From positions 1 to 64,000 of the forward strand of contig NZ_FNBX01000010.1 in assembly GCF_900102485.1 (NCBI RefSeq): a stretch of 64,000 nt of DNA, written 5' to 3'. The position numbers were made by a program, and so were the translations under genes. This document shows, piece by piece, positions 47,055-54,745 of this stretch. This DNA comes from Desulfovibrio legallii. GTDB taxonomy: Bacteria; Desulfobacterota; Desulfovibrionia; Desulfovibrionales; Desulfovibrionaceae. Below the pieces are notes generated by a model. It worked only from the letters and a program-made list of their open reading frames with translations, did not search any database and was not told the DNA's origin. Every line of letters begins with the position of its first letter. Position 1 is the stretch's first letter.

Positions 47055-47522
47055 TCAGTGTATGGCCAGCATGCGGCGCAGCAGGGCCTCCACTGTGGGA
47101 TCCTTGCCTTTGACCGAGGCCAGGGCGGACTTGAGGTCCTCTGGCCACGCCGCGCGTTGCAGATCCGTATACATGGTGACCAGATGGCTGCTGTCCGCCA
47201 GAACCGTGACGGCATAAGGCACGGAACGGCCCGTGACGGTGAAGCTCCAGGCCTCGTCAGCGGCACGGACCGGGCCGCCGCCTTGCTGGGCGGCCAGGGC
47301 TGCGGCGTGGGTCGCAGGGTCCGTTCCTGCCTCCAGGGGCTTGATATCCAGGGTGAAAAAGTGGTTGTGGTCGTCCTGAACAAAGATGGCCCCCTCCCGC
47401 GGCATAAAGTGGCAGGAATCGGGGATATCCATAGTGACAAAGGCGAACTGGTATTCCCTGGCCTGGGCCGTGCCCGCAAGGCAGCACAGCAGCACAAAAA
47501 ACAAAAAAGCGGAACGGAACAT
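47055..47522 (-). CDS. Secreted hypothetical protein
   Basis: This 155-residue protein has a clear signal peptide (about 1-21, ending TAQA). The mature part is a small alpha/beta domain with segments ILADSSHLVTMYTDLQ-like and a C-terminal helical tail. I do not recognise a family. It converges on the upstream plus-strand genes, with repeat copy D between. Confidence 0.6.
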   Translation of the reverse strand: MFRSAFLFFVLLCCLAGTAQAREYQFAFVTMDIPDSCHFMPREGAIFVQDDHNHFFTLDIKPLEAGTDPATHAAALAAQQGGGPVRAADEAWSFTVTGRSVPYAVTVLADSSHLVTMYTDLQRAAWPEDLKSALASVKGKDPTVEALLRRMLAIH

Positions 47523-47681
47523 GGCTTCCTCTGGCTGGTGTTCAAGAAAGGCCCGCTACACGGCGGGCGGCTGCGGAACCCCGGCAGTATACCGTGCCGC
47601 GGGGTTTTCGCCAAGTCCGCCTGTGAGGGCCGACGTTTCCCAAAAAAATGCGTACCTGAGCAAAAAAATCGGAAATTTTGC

Positions 47682-47711
47682 TTGACTTTGAAATTCAATT
47701 TCAATTATACA
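47682..47711 (+). promoter_or_regulatory. Sigma-70-type promoter with Fur-like operator in the spacer
   Basis: A -35 TTGACT (47682-47687) and a -10 TATACA (47706-47711) are 18 bases apart. The spacer is almost filled by the perfect palindrome TTGAAATTCAATTTCAA at 47688-47704, which closely resembles Fur boxes described for Desulfovibrio. A repressor bound there would block polymerase. Confidence 0.75.
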
Positions 47712-47777
47712 GAGGGCAACGACAACGTCAACAACACTACAGGGCGTCGACGGACGGCGGCCAGGCAGGAGGACAAG

Positions 47778-48053
47778 ATGTGCGTTACCCTTATCGGCGG
47801 CATGGACCGGCTGAAAAAAGATTATATGGCGGCGGCGGAGCAGGACGGGCATTCCCTCAAGTTCATCACCCGCAATGAGCGGAATTTTGTGGACAAGATC
47901 GGCAATCCGGACGCGCTCATCGTCTTCACCAATAAAATTTCTCACGAGGCCAAGCGCAAGGCCGTGCAGGTGGCCAAGTCTCGCAATATCCCCCTGCAGA
48001 TGGTGCATTCCTGCGGCGTTTCTTCCCTGCGGGAATGTCTGCGCAGTGCGTAG
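47778..48053 (+). CDS. DUF2325 domain protein
   Basis: This 91-residue protein matches DUF2325, with the start MCVTLIGGMDRLKKDY and the core NPDALIVFTNKISHEAKRKA, ending near HSCGVSSLREC. Cys2 and the later Cys in HSCG may bind a metal. GGAGG lies five bases before the ATG. A Fur-like palindrome sits in its promoter, so iron control is likely. The TAG stop codon at 48051-48053 begins repeat remnant H. Confidence 0.88.
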   Translation: MCVTLIGGMDRLKKDYMAAAEQDGHSLKFITRNERNFVDKIGNPDALIVFTNKISHEAKRKAVQVAKSRNIPLQMVHSCGVSSLRECLRSA

Positions 48054-48112
48054 GCGAAATTTATTTTCGCCGGCCACGCCGAGTGCAGCGTTTTAAAGGT
48101 AATCTGCGCTAG
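48051..48112 (+). repeat. Degenerate palindromic repeat remnant, copy H
   Basis: Arms GGCGAAA (48053-48059) and TTTCGCC (48065-48071) replace AGCGCAA/TTGCGCT of the other copies, with both sides changed together. The right end AAAGGTAATCTGCGCTAG matches AAAGGTAATCTGCTCTAG of copy B with a two-base change. The whole gap between the DUF2325 gene and mtaB is this remnant, and both genes take their TAG stop codon from its ends. Confidence 0.6.
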
Positions 48113-49542
48113 TGCCCTGCGCCTTCCGCGGGCAGGGCTTCCACAAGCAGTTCTTTGTCCAGAGCGGCCACGGGGCGGACGGGCAGCAGCCCGTTTCCCT
48201 GCTGGCCGTTTTGCGTGGGGGGCGCTCCGGGCGCGGGGCGCAGACGGCAGGCCGCGTAGTATTCGTTGACGCCGTGGGGCAGGCCGCCGTTGCGGTCAGC
48301 GTGCGTGCCGTCCGCGCGGGCGTCCGGGGCCAGCAGCATGCGGGGCAGGGCCAGCTGGCTTTGCAGAAAATCCCGCCGCTTGCGGTCCGCCAGGGCGCGC
48401 AGGCGCGCAGCGCGCTCCAGCTTTTCCTTGTGGGGCACCTGGTCCGCAAAACGGTCCGCCGCTGTGCCGGGCCGCCGTGAATAAGGAAAAACGTGGGCGT
48501 AGGTAAGGGGCAGGGCCGCCAGAAAATCCTCCAGCAGGCGCATATCCGCTTCCGTCTCGCCGGGAAAGCCCGCAATGACGTCCACGCCCAGGCCCAGGCG
48601 CGGCCAGTGGTCGGTCAGGGCTTCCACGGCCTGGGCCAGCATGGCGGCGGTATAGTGCCCGCGTCCCATGCGTTTGAGCACGCTTTGGCTGGCGTGCTGC
48701 AGTGAGATGTGCAGGTGCGGGCAGAGCAGTCGGCAGGCGCGCAGCGCCTCCAGCCCGCGCCGGTCGAGCTGGCCCGGCTCCAGAGAGCTGATGCGCAGGC
48801 GCGCCCGGCCCGCGTATGTGGGGGCCAGGGCCGCGTCCAGGGTCGTGAGCAGGTTCCAGAAGTCCCCGGTTGCCGCGTCCCGGCCGTATTGGGCCAGGTT
48901 GATGCCGGAGAGCATGATCTCCGCGTGGCCGGCCGCGAGCAGGCGGCGGGCTTCGGCCACGATCTCCGCCACAGGGCGGCTGCGGGGGCGGCCGCGGGTC
49001 AGGGGCACGATGCAGTAGGTGCAGCGGTGGGCGCAGCCGTCCTGTATTTTGAGCACGGGCCGGGCGCGTTTGAAGCCCTCAATGCGGAAGGGTGGGAAGG
49101 CCGCCGGAATCGTGGCGGCAGATCCGGACGGACGGTTTGCAGCGTCGGAAAGGCGGCTCGCGGGGGGCGTTTCCGCCGGGGCGTCGTTTTCCGGCCACGG
49201 GCCGCGCAGCAAAAGGCTTTTGCGTTCCTGCGGCAGGATCAGGTCCGGCGCGGCCCAGAAGGCCCCGCGGCGGGGGTGGTAGTCCGCAAACAGGCGTGCG
49301 GCGCAGCCCGTGAGGATGAGGCGCGCCTGCGGAGCTTCGCGCCGCAGGCGGTAAACGGCGTTGCGGGCGTCCCTTTCGCCCTTGGCGGTGATGGCGCAGC
49401 TGTTGACGCAGACCACCGCAGCTTGCGCCGGGTTGTCGCACTCCTCGCCGCCCAGGCGCAGCCAGGCCTCGCGCAGGGCTTCAGTTTCGTACTGGTTGAC
49501 CTTGCAGCCGAAGGTGACAAGAAAGAATTTCCAGGCGGCCAT
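48109..49542 (-). CDS. mtaB: tRNA (t6A37) methylthiotransferase MtaB
   Basis: This 477-residue radical-SAM enzyme adds a methylthio group to t6A37. The N-terminal domain (FGCKVNQYE, NSCAITAKGERDARN) carries one 4Fe-4S ligand set, and the SAM cluster motif is CAHRCTYC (about 178-185) followed by VPLTRGRPRS. A short C-terminal TRAM-like region is present. The start MAAWKFFLVTFGCKV lacks a clear ribosome-binding site. It is divergent from the M15 peptidase by 60 bp. Confidence 0.92.
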   Translation of the reverse strand: MAAWKFFLVTFGCKVNQYETEALREAWLRLGGEECDNPAQAAVVCVNSCAITAKGERDARNAVYRLRREAPQARLILTGCAARLFADYHPRRGAFWAAPDLILPQERKSLLLRGPWPENDAPAETPPASRLSDAANRPSGSAATIPAAFPPFRIEGFKRARPVLKIQDGCAHRCTYCIVPLTRGRPRSRPVAEIVAEARRLLAAGHAEIMLSGINLAQYGRDAATGDFWNLLTTLDAALAPTYAGRARLRISSLEPGQLDRRGLEALRACRLLCPHLHISLQHASQSVLKRMGRGHYTAAMLAQAVEALTDHWPRLGLGVDVIAGFPGETEADMRLLEDFLAALPLTYAHVFPYSRRPGTAADRFADQVPHKEKLERAARLRALADRKRRDFLQSQLALPRMLLAPDARADGTHADRNGGLPHGVNEYYAACRLRPAPGAPPTQNGQQGNGLLPVRPVAALDKELLVEALPAEGAGH

Positions 49543-49602
49543 GGCGCAGGTGTACGCAAAAGCGCTTGCCTTGACAAGGCGGCGGCGGGTAGGCTTGGCC
49601 GC

Positions 49603-50508
49603 ATGGCGCGTTATCTTCTTTTTGCAGTACTGTTGTTGTGTTGGGGGCCTTGCCTGGCCGCGCGGGCCGCTTCCGAGGATGCTGTTCCCCCGTCGGACGC
49701 CGCCGTGCTGGCCCGGATGGACGCTGCGGCCGTGGCCCGGCTGGATCTCTATTGCCTGCGCAGCGCCTATCCGCAGATAACGGGCTTTGCGGACGACGGC
49801 GAGGGCCGCTGGCTGCGCTTCGCCGATGGGCGGCGCGTGCTCTACGCCGCGCCCTTGGCCGAGAGCGCGGCCACGGCCGGTCTGGCCCTGAGCAATCCTG
49901 AGGCCGACTCCCTTTGGGACGTGGACGTGCGGACCAGCATGGCCGAGCTCTATCCCCTGGAGCCGGAGCGGCCCGCCACCCCCGTGGGCGTTTCGCCGGG
50001 GCGGCGGCGCTCCCATGCGCTGCTGCGCGCCCTGTACGGCGAGACGCAGGCGGCCGTGCGCGCCCGGCTGCGCCCCGCGCGCCTGCTGGGGCAGGGGCTG
50101 CAGCTGGCCGAACCGGCCGCCCAGGCTCTGAACAAAGCAGACGCGCGCCTTACCGCCGCCGTGCGGGCCGATCCCGCCCTGCGTCCTTTGCTCAAGGTAG
50201 ATGGCGGCTTCACCTGGCGGCGTATTGCCGGCACAACCCGCCTGAGCCCCCACGCCTTCGGCATCGCCCTGGACATCAGCCCCGGCATCGCCACCTACTG
50301 GCGCTGGAGCCCGCTGCAGCCCCATCCCCTGCAGCGCGGCTATCCCACGGCCATTGTGGCGGCCTTTGAGGACGCGGGCTTTATCTGGGGCGGCAAATGG
50401 CATGAATACGACCTCATGCACTTTGAATACCGGCCGGAACTTCTCTGCAAGGCGCGCGTCCTGCGCGGGCTGCGCAAGGTTTTTTCCCCCGATGCGGACA
50501 ACTATTAG
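49603..50508 (+). CDS. Secreted M15-family peptidase
   Basis: This 301-residue protein has a signal peptide (about 1-23) and a C-terminal zinc peptidase domain with SPHAFGIALDI (SxHxxGxAxD, about 221-231) and HEYDLMHFEY holding the third zinc ligand. These are the motifs of VanY-type D-Ala-D-Ala carboxypeptidases and M15 endolysins. The N-terminal third has no clear match. The TAG stop codon at 50506-50508 begins repeat copy E. Confidence 0.85.
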   Translation: MARYLLFAVLLLCWGPCLAARAASEDAVPPSDAAVLARMDAAAVARLDLYCLRSAYPQITGFADDGEGRWLRFADGRRVLYAAPLAESAATAGLALSNPEADSLWDVDVRTSMAELYPLEPERPATPVGVSPGRRRSHALLRALYGETQAAVRARLRPARLLGQGLQLAEPAAQALNKADARLTAAVRADPALRPLLKVDGGFTWRRIAGTTRLSPHAFGIALDISPGIATYWRWSPLQPHPLQRGYPTAIVAAFEDAGFIWGGKWHEYDLMHFEYRPELLCKARVLRGLRKVFSPDADNY

Positions 50509-50657
50509 GGCCGTTCAACGTTGCAATGCCCTGGCGGCTGCGTGAGCAGACGCCCGCCGTGGAGAGGCGTAAGCGCAATTTATTTGCGCTGGAAAGCGCC
50601 GGAACGAGCGTGCTGCAAACTTTGAGAATGCATATCCTCAAAGTTGATCTGCTATAG
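50506..50657 (+). repeat. Dispersed palindromic repeat, copy E
   Basis: This 152-bp copy starts TAGGGCCGTTCAACGTTGCA, contains GCGTGAGCAGACGCCCGCC, GGCGTAAGCGCAATTTATTT, AACTTTGAGAATGCATATCC and ends GTTGATCTGCTATAG. The first TAG is the stop codon of the M15 peptidase. Confidence 0.92.
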
Positions 50658-50727
50658 CCCGTTCCGCCCGTGCGGCGGCGCGGGGGGGGGCCGCAGCGGA
50701 GCGCGCCTGAAGCCGTGGGCGATCCGT

Positions 50728-52059
50728 TCAGCCGCGTTGGGTCAGGTCGTCACGTTCCTCCTGAGCTCCGGCGTCCAGCTGGGCGGCAAAACGGTTGCAC
50801 CAGGTGTTTGTTACGCCCAGCGCCAGGGCATAGGGCAACAGGCGGCGGAAGACGGCGGGCGTATCTTCCGGGGCTGTCCAGCGGACGCTGCATTGCTCCA
50901 TGCGCGGCATTTCGACGTTGCGGATGTACAGGGCAAGGCCTTCAAGCTCGTCCAGCACGGCCCTGACGGCCTTGCTGGGCGCTTTGATGATGGCCGTGAA
51001 GAACAGGGCCGTCGCCGTCGTAAGCGCGGGAAGCGCCCAGGCCAGAGTGGGCAGAAGACCTGCGGCGCGCAGCGCCCACAAGCCGCAGCAGGCCAGGGTC
51101 AACGCCGCGATCCCGGCCAGAGCGGGCCGGAAGGTGCCCTGGCGCGGGAACAGCAGAGGCGCGGCCAGCGTGCCGCAGAAGACGGCGCAGAGGGCGTTCT
51201 GCGTGCTGGTGGGGGAGAGGCCAGCGGCTGCGGCCGCGGCAATGAGGTCCGAATCCAGAACGCTGGCCATAAGCGCCAGGGGGGTCAGAGCAAACCAGCC
51301 CAGCACCGCCACCCAGGCGTTGGCCTTCCAGGCGGCGGGGAAGCGGCGGCGGAGGCAGGTTTTGGCTGCGGCGAACAGGGCCCGCACGTTGGGGTCGTGG
51401 GGGCGCAGCGTCAGCCTGCCGTCGGGGGCATGGCGGACCAGCGCGTCGTAAAGGGCGCGCTCTTCCTCTGGCAGATCTCTGGCTGCGGCTTCTTCCAGGG
51501 GGCGCGGCTCCAGAACGAAAGCGCCGTTCTCCGCCTGACGGACAACGCAGAGCCCGCGGAAGGCCAGATCCAGAAAGGCGGCGGCCAGCCCCCGGCCGCT
51601 GACGCGGGCGGCGTTGCGCAGATAGTCCGCGGCGAGGGGGGAAAGGGGGGTGACGGCTGTAGCCTTGTCGGTCACAGGGGCCGGGGGCGGTTGTGTTCTG
51701 GGGGCAATGATTCCCTTGGGCGGATCCGCCCCCAGCCGCCGCCAGAGGAGAAAAAAGTACAGAAAGACCGCGCAGAAGGCCAGGATCTGGGTGGGAAGGC
51801 GTGGGTTGTCCGCAAACAGCGCGGCCGGCAGGCCTTGCGCGCGGGCGGTCTGTTCCCCCGCAGGGGGAGTCGGCGTTGCCGTTGGGCGAGCCTGTTTTGC
51901 AGCAGGGCTGATTTGCGCCGCAGCGGCAAGAGAGCGCACGTCGGCGGCGCGTCGGCCGTCGTATTCTTCCGCCGGAGCGGTGCTGCCGCCGAGCGGCAGG
52001 CAGAGCGGCAGCAGGGCGCAACAGAGCGCGAGCAGGCGGCAAGGCCGACAAAGGAACAT
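50728..52059 (-). CDS. DUF2207-type membrane protein lacking its N-terminal domain
   Basis: This 443-residue protein has a signal or anchor helix (about 5-25), a short polar stretch and a membrane helix (about 91-109), then a cytoplasmic domain and further helices (about 255-330). The C-terminal LPYALALGVTNTW segment and GLAAAFLDLAFRGLC are hallmarks of DUF2207. The extracytoplasmic beta domain of about 200 residues seen in full-length members is absent. A good ribosome-binding site (AAGGAGG) supports this start, so the short form is probably real. Confidence 0.75.
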   Translation of the reverse strand: MFLCRPCRLLALCCALLPLCLPLGGSTAPAEEYDGRRAADVRSLAAAAQISPAAKQARPTATPTPPAGEQTARAQGLPAALFADNPRLPTQILAFCAVFLYFFLLWRRLGADPPKGIIAPRTQPPPAPVTDKATAVTPLSPLAADYLRNAARVSGRGLAAAFLDLAFRGLCVVRQAENGAFVLEPRPLEEAAARDLPEEERALYDALVRHAPDGRLTLRPHDPNVRALFAAAKTCLRRRFPAAWKANAWVAVLGWFALTPLALMASVLDSDLIAAAAAAGLSPTSTQNALCAVFCGTLAAPLLFPRQGTFRPALAGIAALTLACCGLWALRAAGLLPTLAWALPALTTATALFFTAIIKAPSKAVRAVLDELEGLALYIRNVEMPRMEQCSVRWTAPEDTPAVFRRLLPYALALGVTNTWCNRFAAQLDAGAQEERDDLTQRG

Positions 52060-52449
52060 GGAGACCCTCCTTGCGGTGCGGGGCGAAGTGCGGCGCAGGT
52101 TCCCGCGCCCCTGAAGATGCGTGCATCGCGCGCGGAAGGCAAGCCCTGCGGCGCGGAGCGCGCGGGCCGTCGGGCGTGCGCCTTGCCTTCTTCCAGATAT
52201 GTTCCGGACGCATTTTTTCCGTTCCGTGGTGCTTCCCTTGCCAGACAGCGCCCTAAGGATTATAGTGGATTCATGTGCTTCTTCAATCCCTCCATATTTT
52301 CTTTATTGCGCCGCATTATCTGCGGTTTTCCTGAAGAACGCTACTGGCGTTCCCTCTTGTAGCATCGCGCGTATTTTTCGGCGTCGGCCCTTGTGCGGAC
52401 CCTGTCGTTGACGGGGCCTTTTCTGTTCCATTTATGTGCGAGATGCAGT
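52060..52449. other. Non-coding region between DUF2207 and SMR genes
   Basis: No gene is seen. Coding on either side points outward, so it should hold two divergent promoters. The composition becomes AT-richer between 52250 and 52340. A hairpin with a T-tract ends 28 bases before the SMR gene start and is listed separately. Confidence 0.4.
52398..52422 (+). terminator. Hairpin with U-tract in the SMR leader
   Basis: CCCTGTC (52400-52406) pairs with GACGGGG (52410-52416), followed by CCTTTT. It ends about 28 bases before the first SMR start codon, so it could be an attenuator controlling the transporter or a terminator for a leader RNA. Confidence 0.45.
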
Positions 52450-52875
52450 ATGTGCGCGACAAAACCATATCATTGGCTGTGCCTTGCGGCGGCCATATTG
52501 TTGGAGGTGGCGGGCTCCACCGTCATGAAGCTCTCCCAGGGCTGGCAGTTTGCTTATGCCAATGCGGTGGGCCTGGGCTGCATGTGGGGGGCCGTGGGCC
52601 TTTCTTACTATCTGCTGGCCAAGGCCATTACGGGCTTGCCCGTGGGGGTGAGCTTCGCCTTCTGGGAGGGGCTGGGCCTTACCTGCATCACGCTCTGCGG
52701 CGTGCTGCTGCTGGGCGAAACCCTCAATGCCCGGCGCGTGCTGGGGCTGGCGTGCGTGCTGACAGGCGCGTTGCTGGTGCACCACGGCACGGAAAGCGGC
52801 GCTGTTGACGCCCCCTGCGCCGCAAAAGAAGAGCCTGACGACGCCCTGGCGGATCTGGACGTGGGGGGGCTGTGA
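52450..52875 (+). CDS. SMR-family transporter subunit, MdtJ-like
   Basis: This 141-residue inner-membrane protein has four helices. The SMR hallmark Glu is in AILLEVAGSTVMKLSQG (about 20), and GLPVGVSFAFWEGLG is the third-helix segment. An acidic C-terminal tail of about 30 residues follows the last helix. It works as a heterodimer with the next gene, the two overlapping by one base. Substrate (polyamine, quaternary amine or guanidine-like) unknown. Confidence 0.88.
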   Translation: MCATKPYHWLCLAAAILLEVAGSTVMKLSQGWQFAYANAVGLGCMWGAVGLSYYLLAKAITGLPVGVSFAFWEGLGLTCITLCGVLLLGETLNARRVLGLACVLTGALLVHHGTESGAVDAPCAAKEEPDDALADLDVGGL

Positions 52876-53207
52876 TGCCCGCGACGCTTTCCGGTTTTCC
52901 TTTCGTACTGGTGCTGCTGGCCGCGACCCTGGACGTGCTGGCCAATCTGTTGCTGGCCCGGTCGGAAGGCTTCCGCCGCCGGGGCCCTGGGCTGCTGGCC
53001 CTGGCGTTGGTGGGTCTGGCTTTTTATTGCCTTTCGCTGGCTGTGCGGCAGATGGATCTTTCCGTGGCTTATGCTCTGTGGGGCGGCCTGGGGCTGCTGG
53101 GAACCGCCCTGGGCGGCTGGCTGCTGCTGCGGCAAAGGCTTGCGCCCAGCGCTTTTGCGGGCATGGCCCTGCTGGTCTGCGGCATGGTCCTGCTGCGGTT
53201 GAGTTAG
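52875..53207 (+). CDS. SMR-family transporter subunit, MdtI-like
   Basis: This 110-residue four-helix protein lacks the membrane Glu at the usual position (ATLDVLANLLLARS has Asp) and has VAYALWGGLGLLGTALGG in helix three. It pairs with the upstream SMR subunit. A GTG one codon earlier is an alternative start. Its TAG stop codon at 53205-53207 begins repeat copy F. Confidence 0.87.
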   Translation: MPATLSGFPFVLVLLAATLDVLANLLLARSEGFRRRGPGLLALALVGLAFYCLSLAVRQMDLSVAYALWGGLGLLGTALGGWLLLRQRLAPSAFAGMALLVCGMVLLRLS

Positions 53208-53351
53208 GGCGGTTCAACGTTGTACTGCCGCGGCGGCTGCATGAGCAGACGCCCGCCGTGCAGGCGCAAGCGCAGGTTATTTGCGCGGGTAAGCGCTGGA
53301 ACGAGCGCGCCGCAACCTTTGAAGATGCATTCGCAAGCGCAATCTGCTCCA
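53205..53351 (+). repeat. Dispersed palindromic repeat, copy F
   Basis: Starts TAGGGCGGTTCAACGTTGTA, with GGCGGCTGCATGAGCAGACG, GGCGCAAGCGCAGGTTATTT and GGTAAGCGCTGGAACGAGCG. The right half has drifted (CAACCTTTGAAGATGCATTC) and ends AATCTGCTC. The first TAG is the stop codon of the second SMR gene. Confidence 0.85.
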
Positions 53352-53599
53352 GGATTTCCAGGCGTCCGCCGTCGGCTCTGGGCGGTTTTTTGTTGCCGGG
53401 GCCGCACTGCGGGTGTACACGCCCGCCAGGTGGCCTTATCTTCCTTCACGGAGTGGAAGGGCCTGACAAAACAGGAGGGCCCGACGGAGTATATGGGCCT
53501 GGCGGGACGCCACAGGGCATTGCCCCTTGCAGACGGTTTCGCGAGCTGCGGGGATGCACCGCGTTTGCGTCGCAAGGCGGTCAGGATACAGGAATTGAG
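53352..53599. other. Intergenic region before the YkgJ-type gene
   Basis: No gene or RNA is recognised. It should carry a promoter for the gene at 53600. No strong inverted repeat with a T-tract was seen. Confidence 0.3.
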
Positions 53600-54223
53600 A
53601 TGGACACACGTTTTTGGGCGTATCTGGAAGAGTGGCGGCGGCGTTTCCCCCGGCGCAGGAAACTTGCCTGGCGCGAGGGCTGGCTGGAGAACGGCTATTG
53701 TGCGGACTGCTGCTACTGCTGCGGCCCGCAGGACTCCAACGAGCCTTTCCCTATGGGGTTGTTGCCGGGGCAGTTGCGGCCCGGCATGGCCGAGGATTTT
53801 TATCTGCTCAATGCGGATACGGCCTATATGGACGCCAGGGGCTGCCGCGCCTGCACGGCCCACGGCTGTCGTCTGCCCCGGCCGCAGCGGCCCGTGGCCT
53901 GCGGGCTGTTCCCCCTGGTGCTCAACGCGGGCGGCATGTATGTGTACAGAACCTGCCCGGCCGTCCTGTTTACGCCGCTCAACGAGCTGGCGGAGCTGGG
54001 GCGGCAGGCGGCCCGCTGGCTGCAGGGCTTTCCGCGCCGGGATCTGGAGCATATTGCCCTGAACCTGCCGGAGGCCGTGCTGGCCGAGCGCTATATTTCC
54101 CTGAGCCTGCCGGTCTGCCCGGCGGACGCGGGCGCGGCGGCTGCCGTGTCCGGGGCGGCGGCACAGGCGCACGAAGGCCCGGCGCTTCCGCCCAGGGCCT
54201 CCCTGCCGTCAGACAAGGCCTGA
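53600..54223 (+). CDS. Cysteine-rich YkgJ-like protein
   Basis: This 207-residue protein has CADCCYCC (about 34-41) followed by GCRACTAHGCRL and a later TCPA, a cluster pattern like YkgJ/Fe-S or zinc-binding CxxCxxCC proteins. There is no signal peptide. A low-complexity Ala/Pro tail fills the last 40 residues. AGGA lies six bases before the ATG. Function unknown. Confidence 0.75.
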   Translation: MDTRFWAYLEEWRRRFPRRRKLAWREGWLENGYCADCCYCCGPQDSNEPFPMGLLPGQLRPGMAEDFYLLNADTAYMDARGCRACTAHGCRLPRPQRPVACGLFPLVLNAGGMYVYRTCPAVLFTPLNELAELGRQAARWLQGFPRRDLEHIALNLPEAVLAERYISLSLPVCPADAGAAAAVSGAAAQAHEGPALPPRASLPSDKA

Positions 54224-54317
54224 GCGGCCGCACGAGCCGCGGAGCCTGCGGGCCGTCGTTGCTGAAGGACAGGGCGCACACGTCTTCCGGCTGCGCGGTT
54301 ACGCGCCGGGGCGGGCG

Positions 54318-54449
54318 TGGCGGCTGGGCGGCGGCAAAGGCGGCTGCCCGTCGTGCAGGCGCAAGCGCAGAGTATTTGCGCTGTTAAGCGCCGGAACGAG
54401 CGTATCCTTAACTTTGAGAATGCATATGCTCAAAGTTATTCTGCTCTAG
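54318..54449 (+). repeat. Dispersed palindromic repeat, copy G
   Basis: Contains CGTGCAGGCGCAAGCGCAGA, GTATTTGCGCTGTTAAGCGC, TTAACTTTGAGAATGCATAT and AAAGTTATTCTGCTCTAG. The left end is degenerate. The CTAG at 54446-54449 supplies the stop codon of the small minus-strand gene. Confidence 0.87.
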
Positions 54450-54616
54450 TCGCACTGGCCTTCGTGTTCCGGGCCTTCGGGAATTTCACAGGCCTGCTGG
54501 CGTTTGCCCGTGCCGTGGCATTCGTAGCAGGCCGTGCCGTCGCTGTTCTTGCCCGTGCCCCGGCAGGCCGGGCAGGTGGTATAGTCGTCGGTTTTGGCGG
54601 TTTTTGGGGTACTCAT
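54446..54616 (-). CDS. Small DnaJ-like CxxCxGxG zinc protein
   Basis: This 56-residue protein has a strong ribosome-binding site (AAGGAGGCAGACT) before MSTPKTAK. CPACRGTGK and CYECHGTGK are two DnaJ-type CxxCxGxG repeats spaced as in a minimal zinc finger, with a third Cys near the end (GQCD). It might be a stand-alone chaperone-type or mRNA-binding ribbon. The stop codon lies in repeat copy G. Confidence 0.8.
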   Translation of the reverse strand: MSTPKTAKTDDYTTCPACRGTGKNSDGTACYECHGTGKRQQACEIPEGPEHEGQCD

Positions 54617-54745
54617 AGTCTGCCTCCTTGGTTTGGATGCCGTGCCTTCATAGTACGCAAGCGGGGGGCGGGGCGCAACCGTGCGCTGCACGTCCGTCCG
54701 GGGCGGGGCCCTGCGCGAAGATTTTGCGGATAAAAGGAATGTCCC

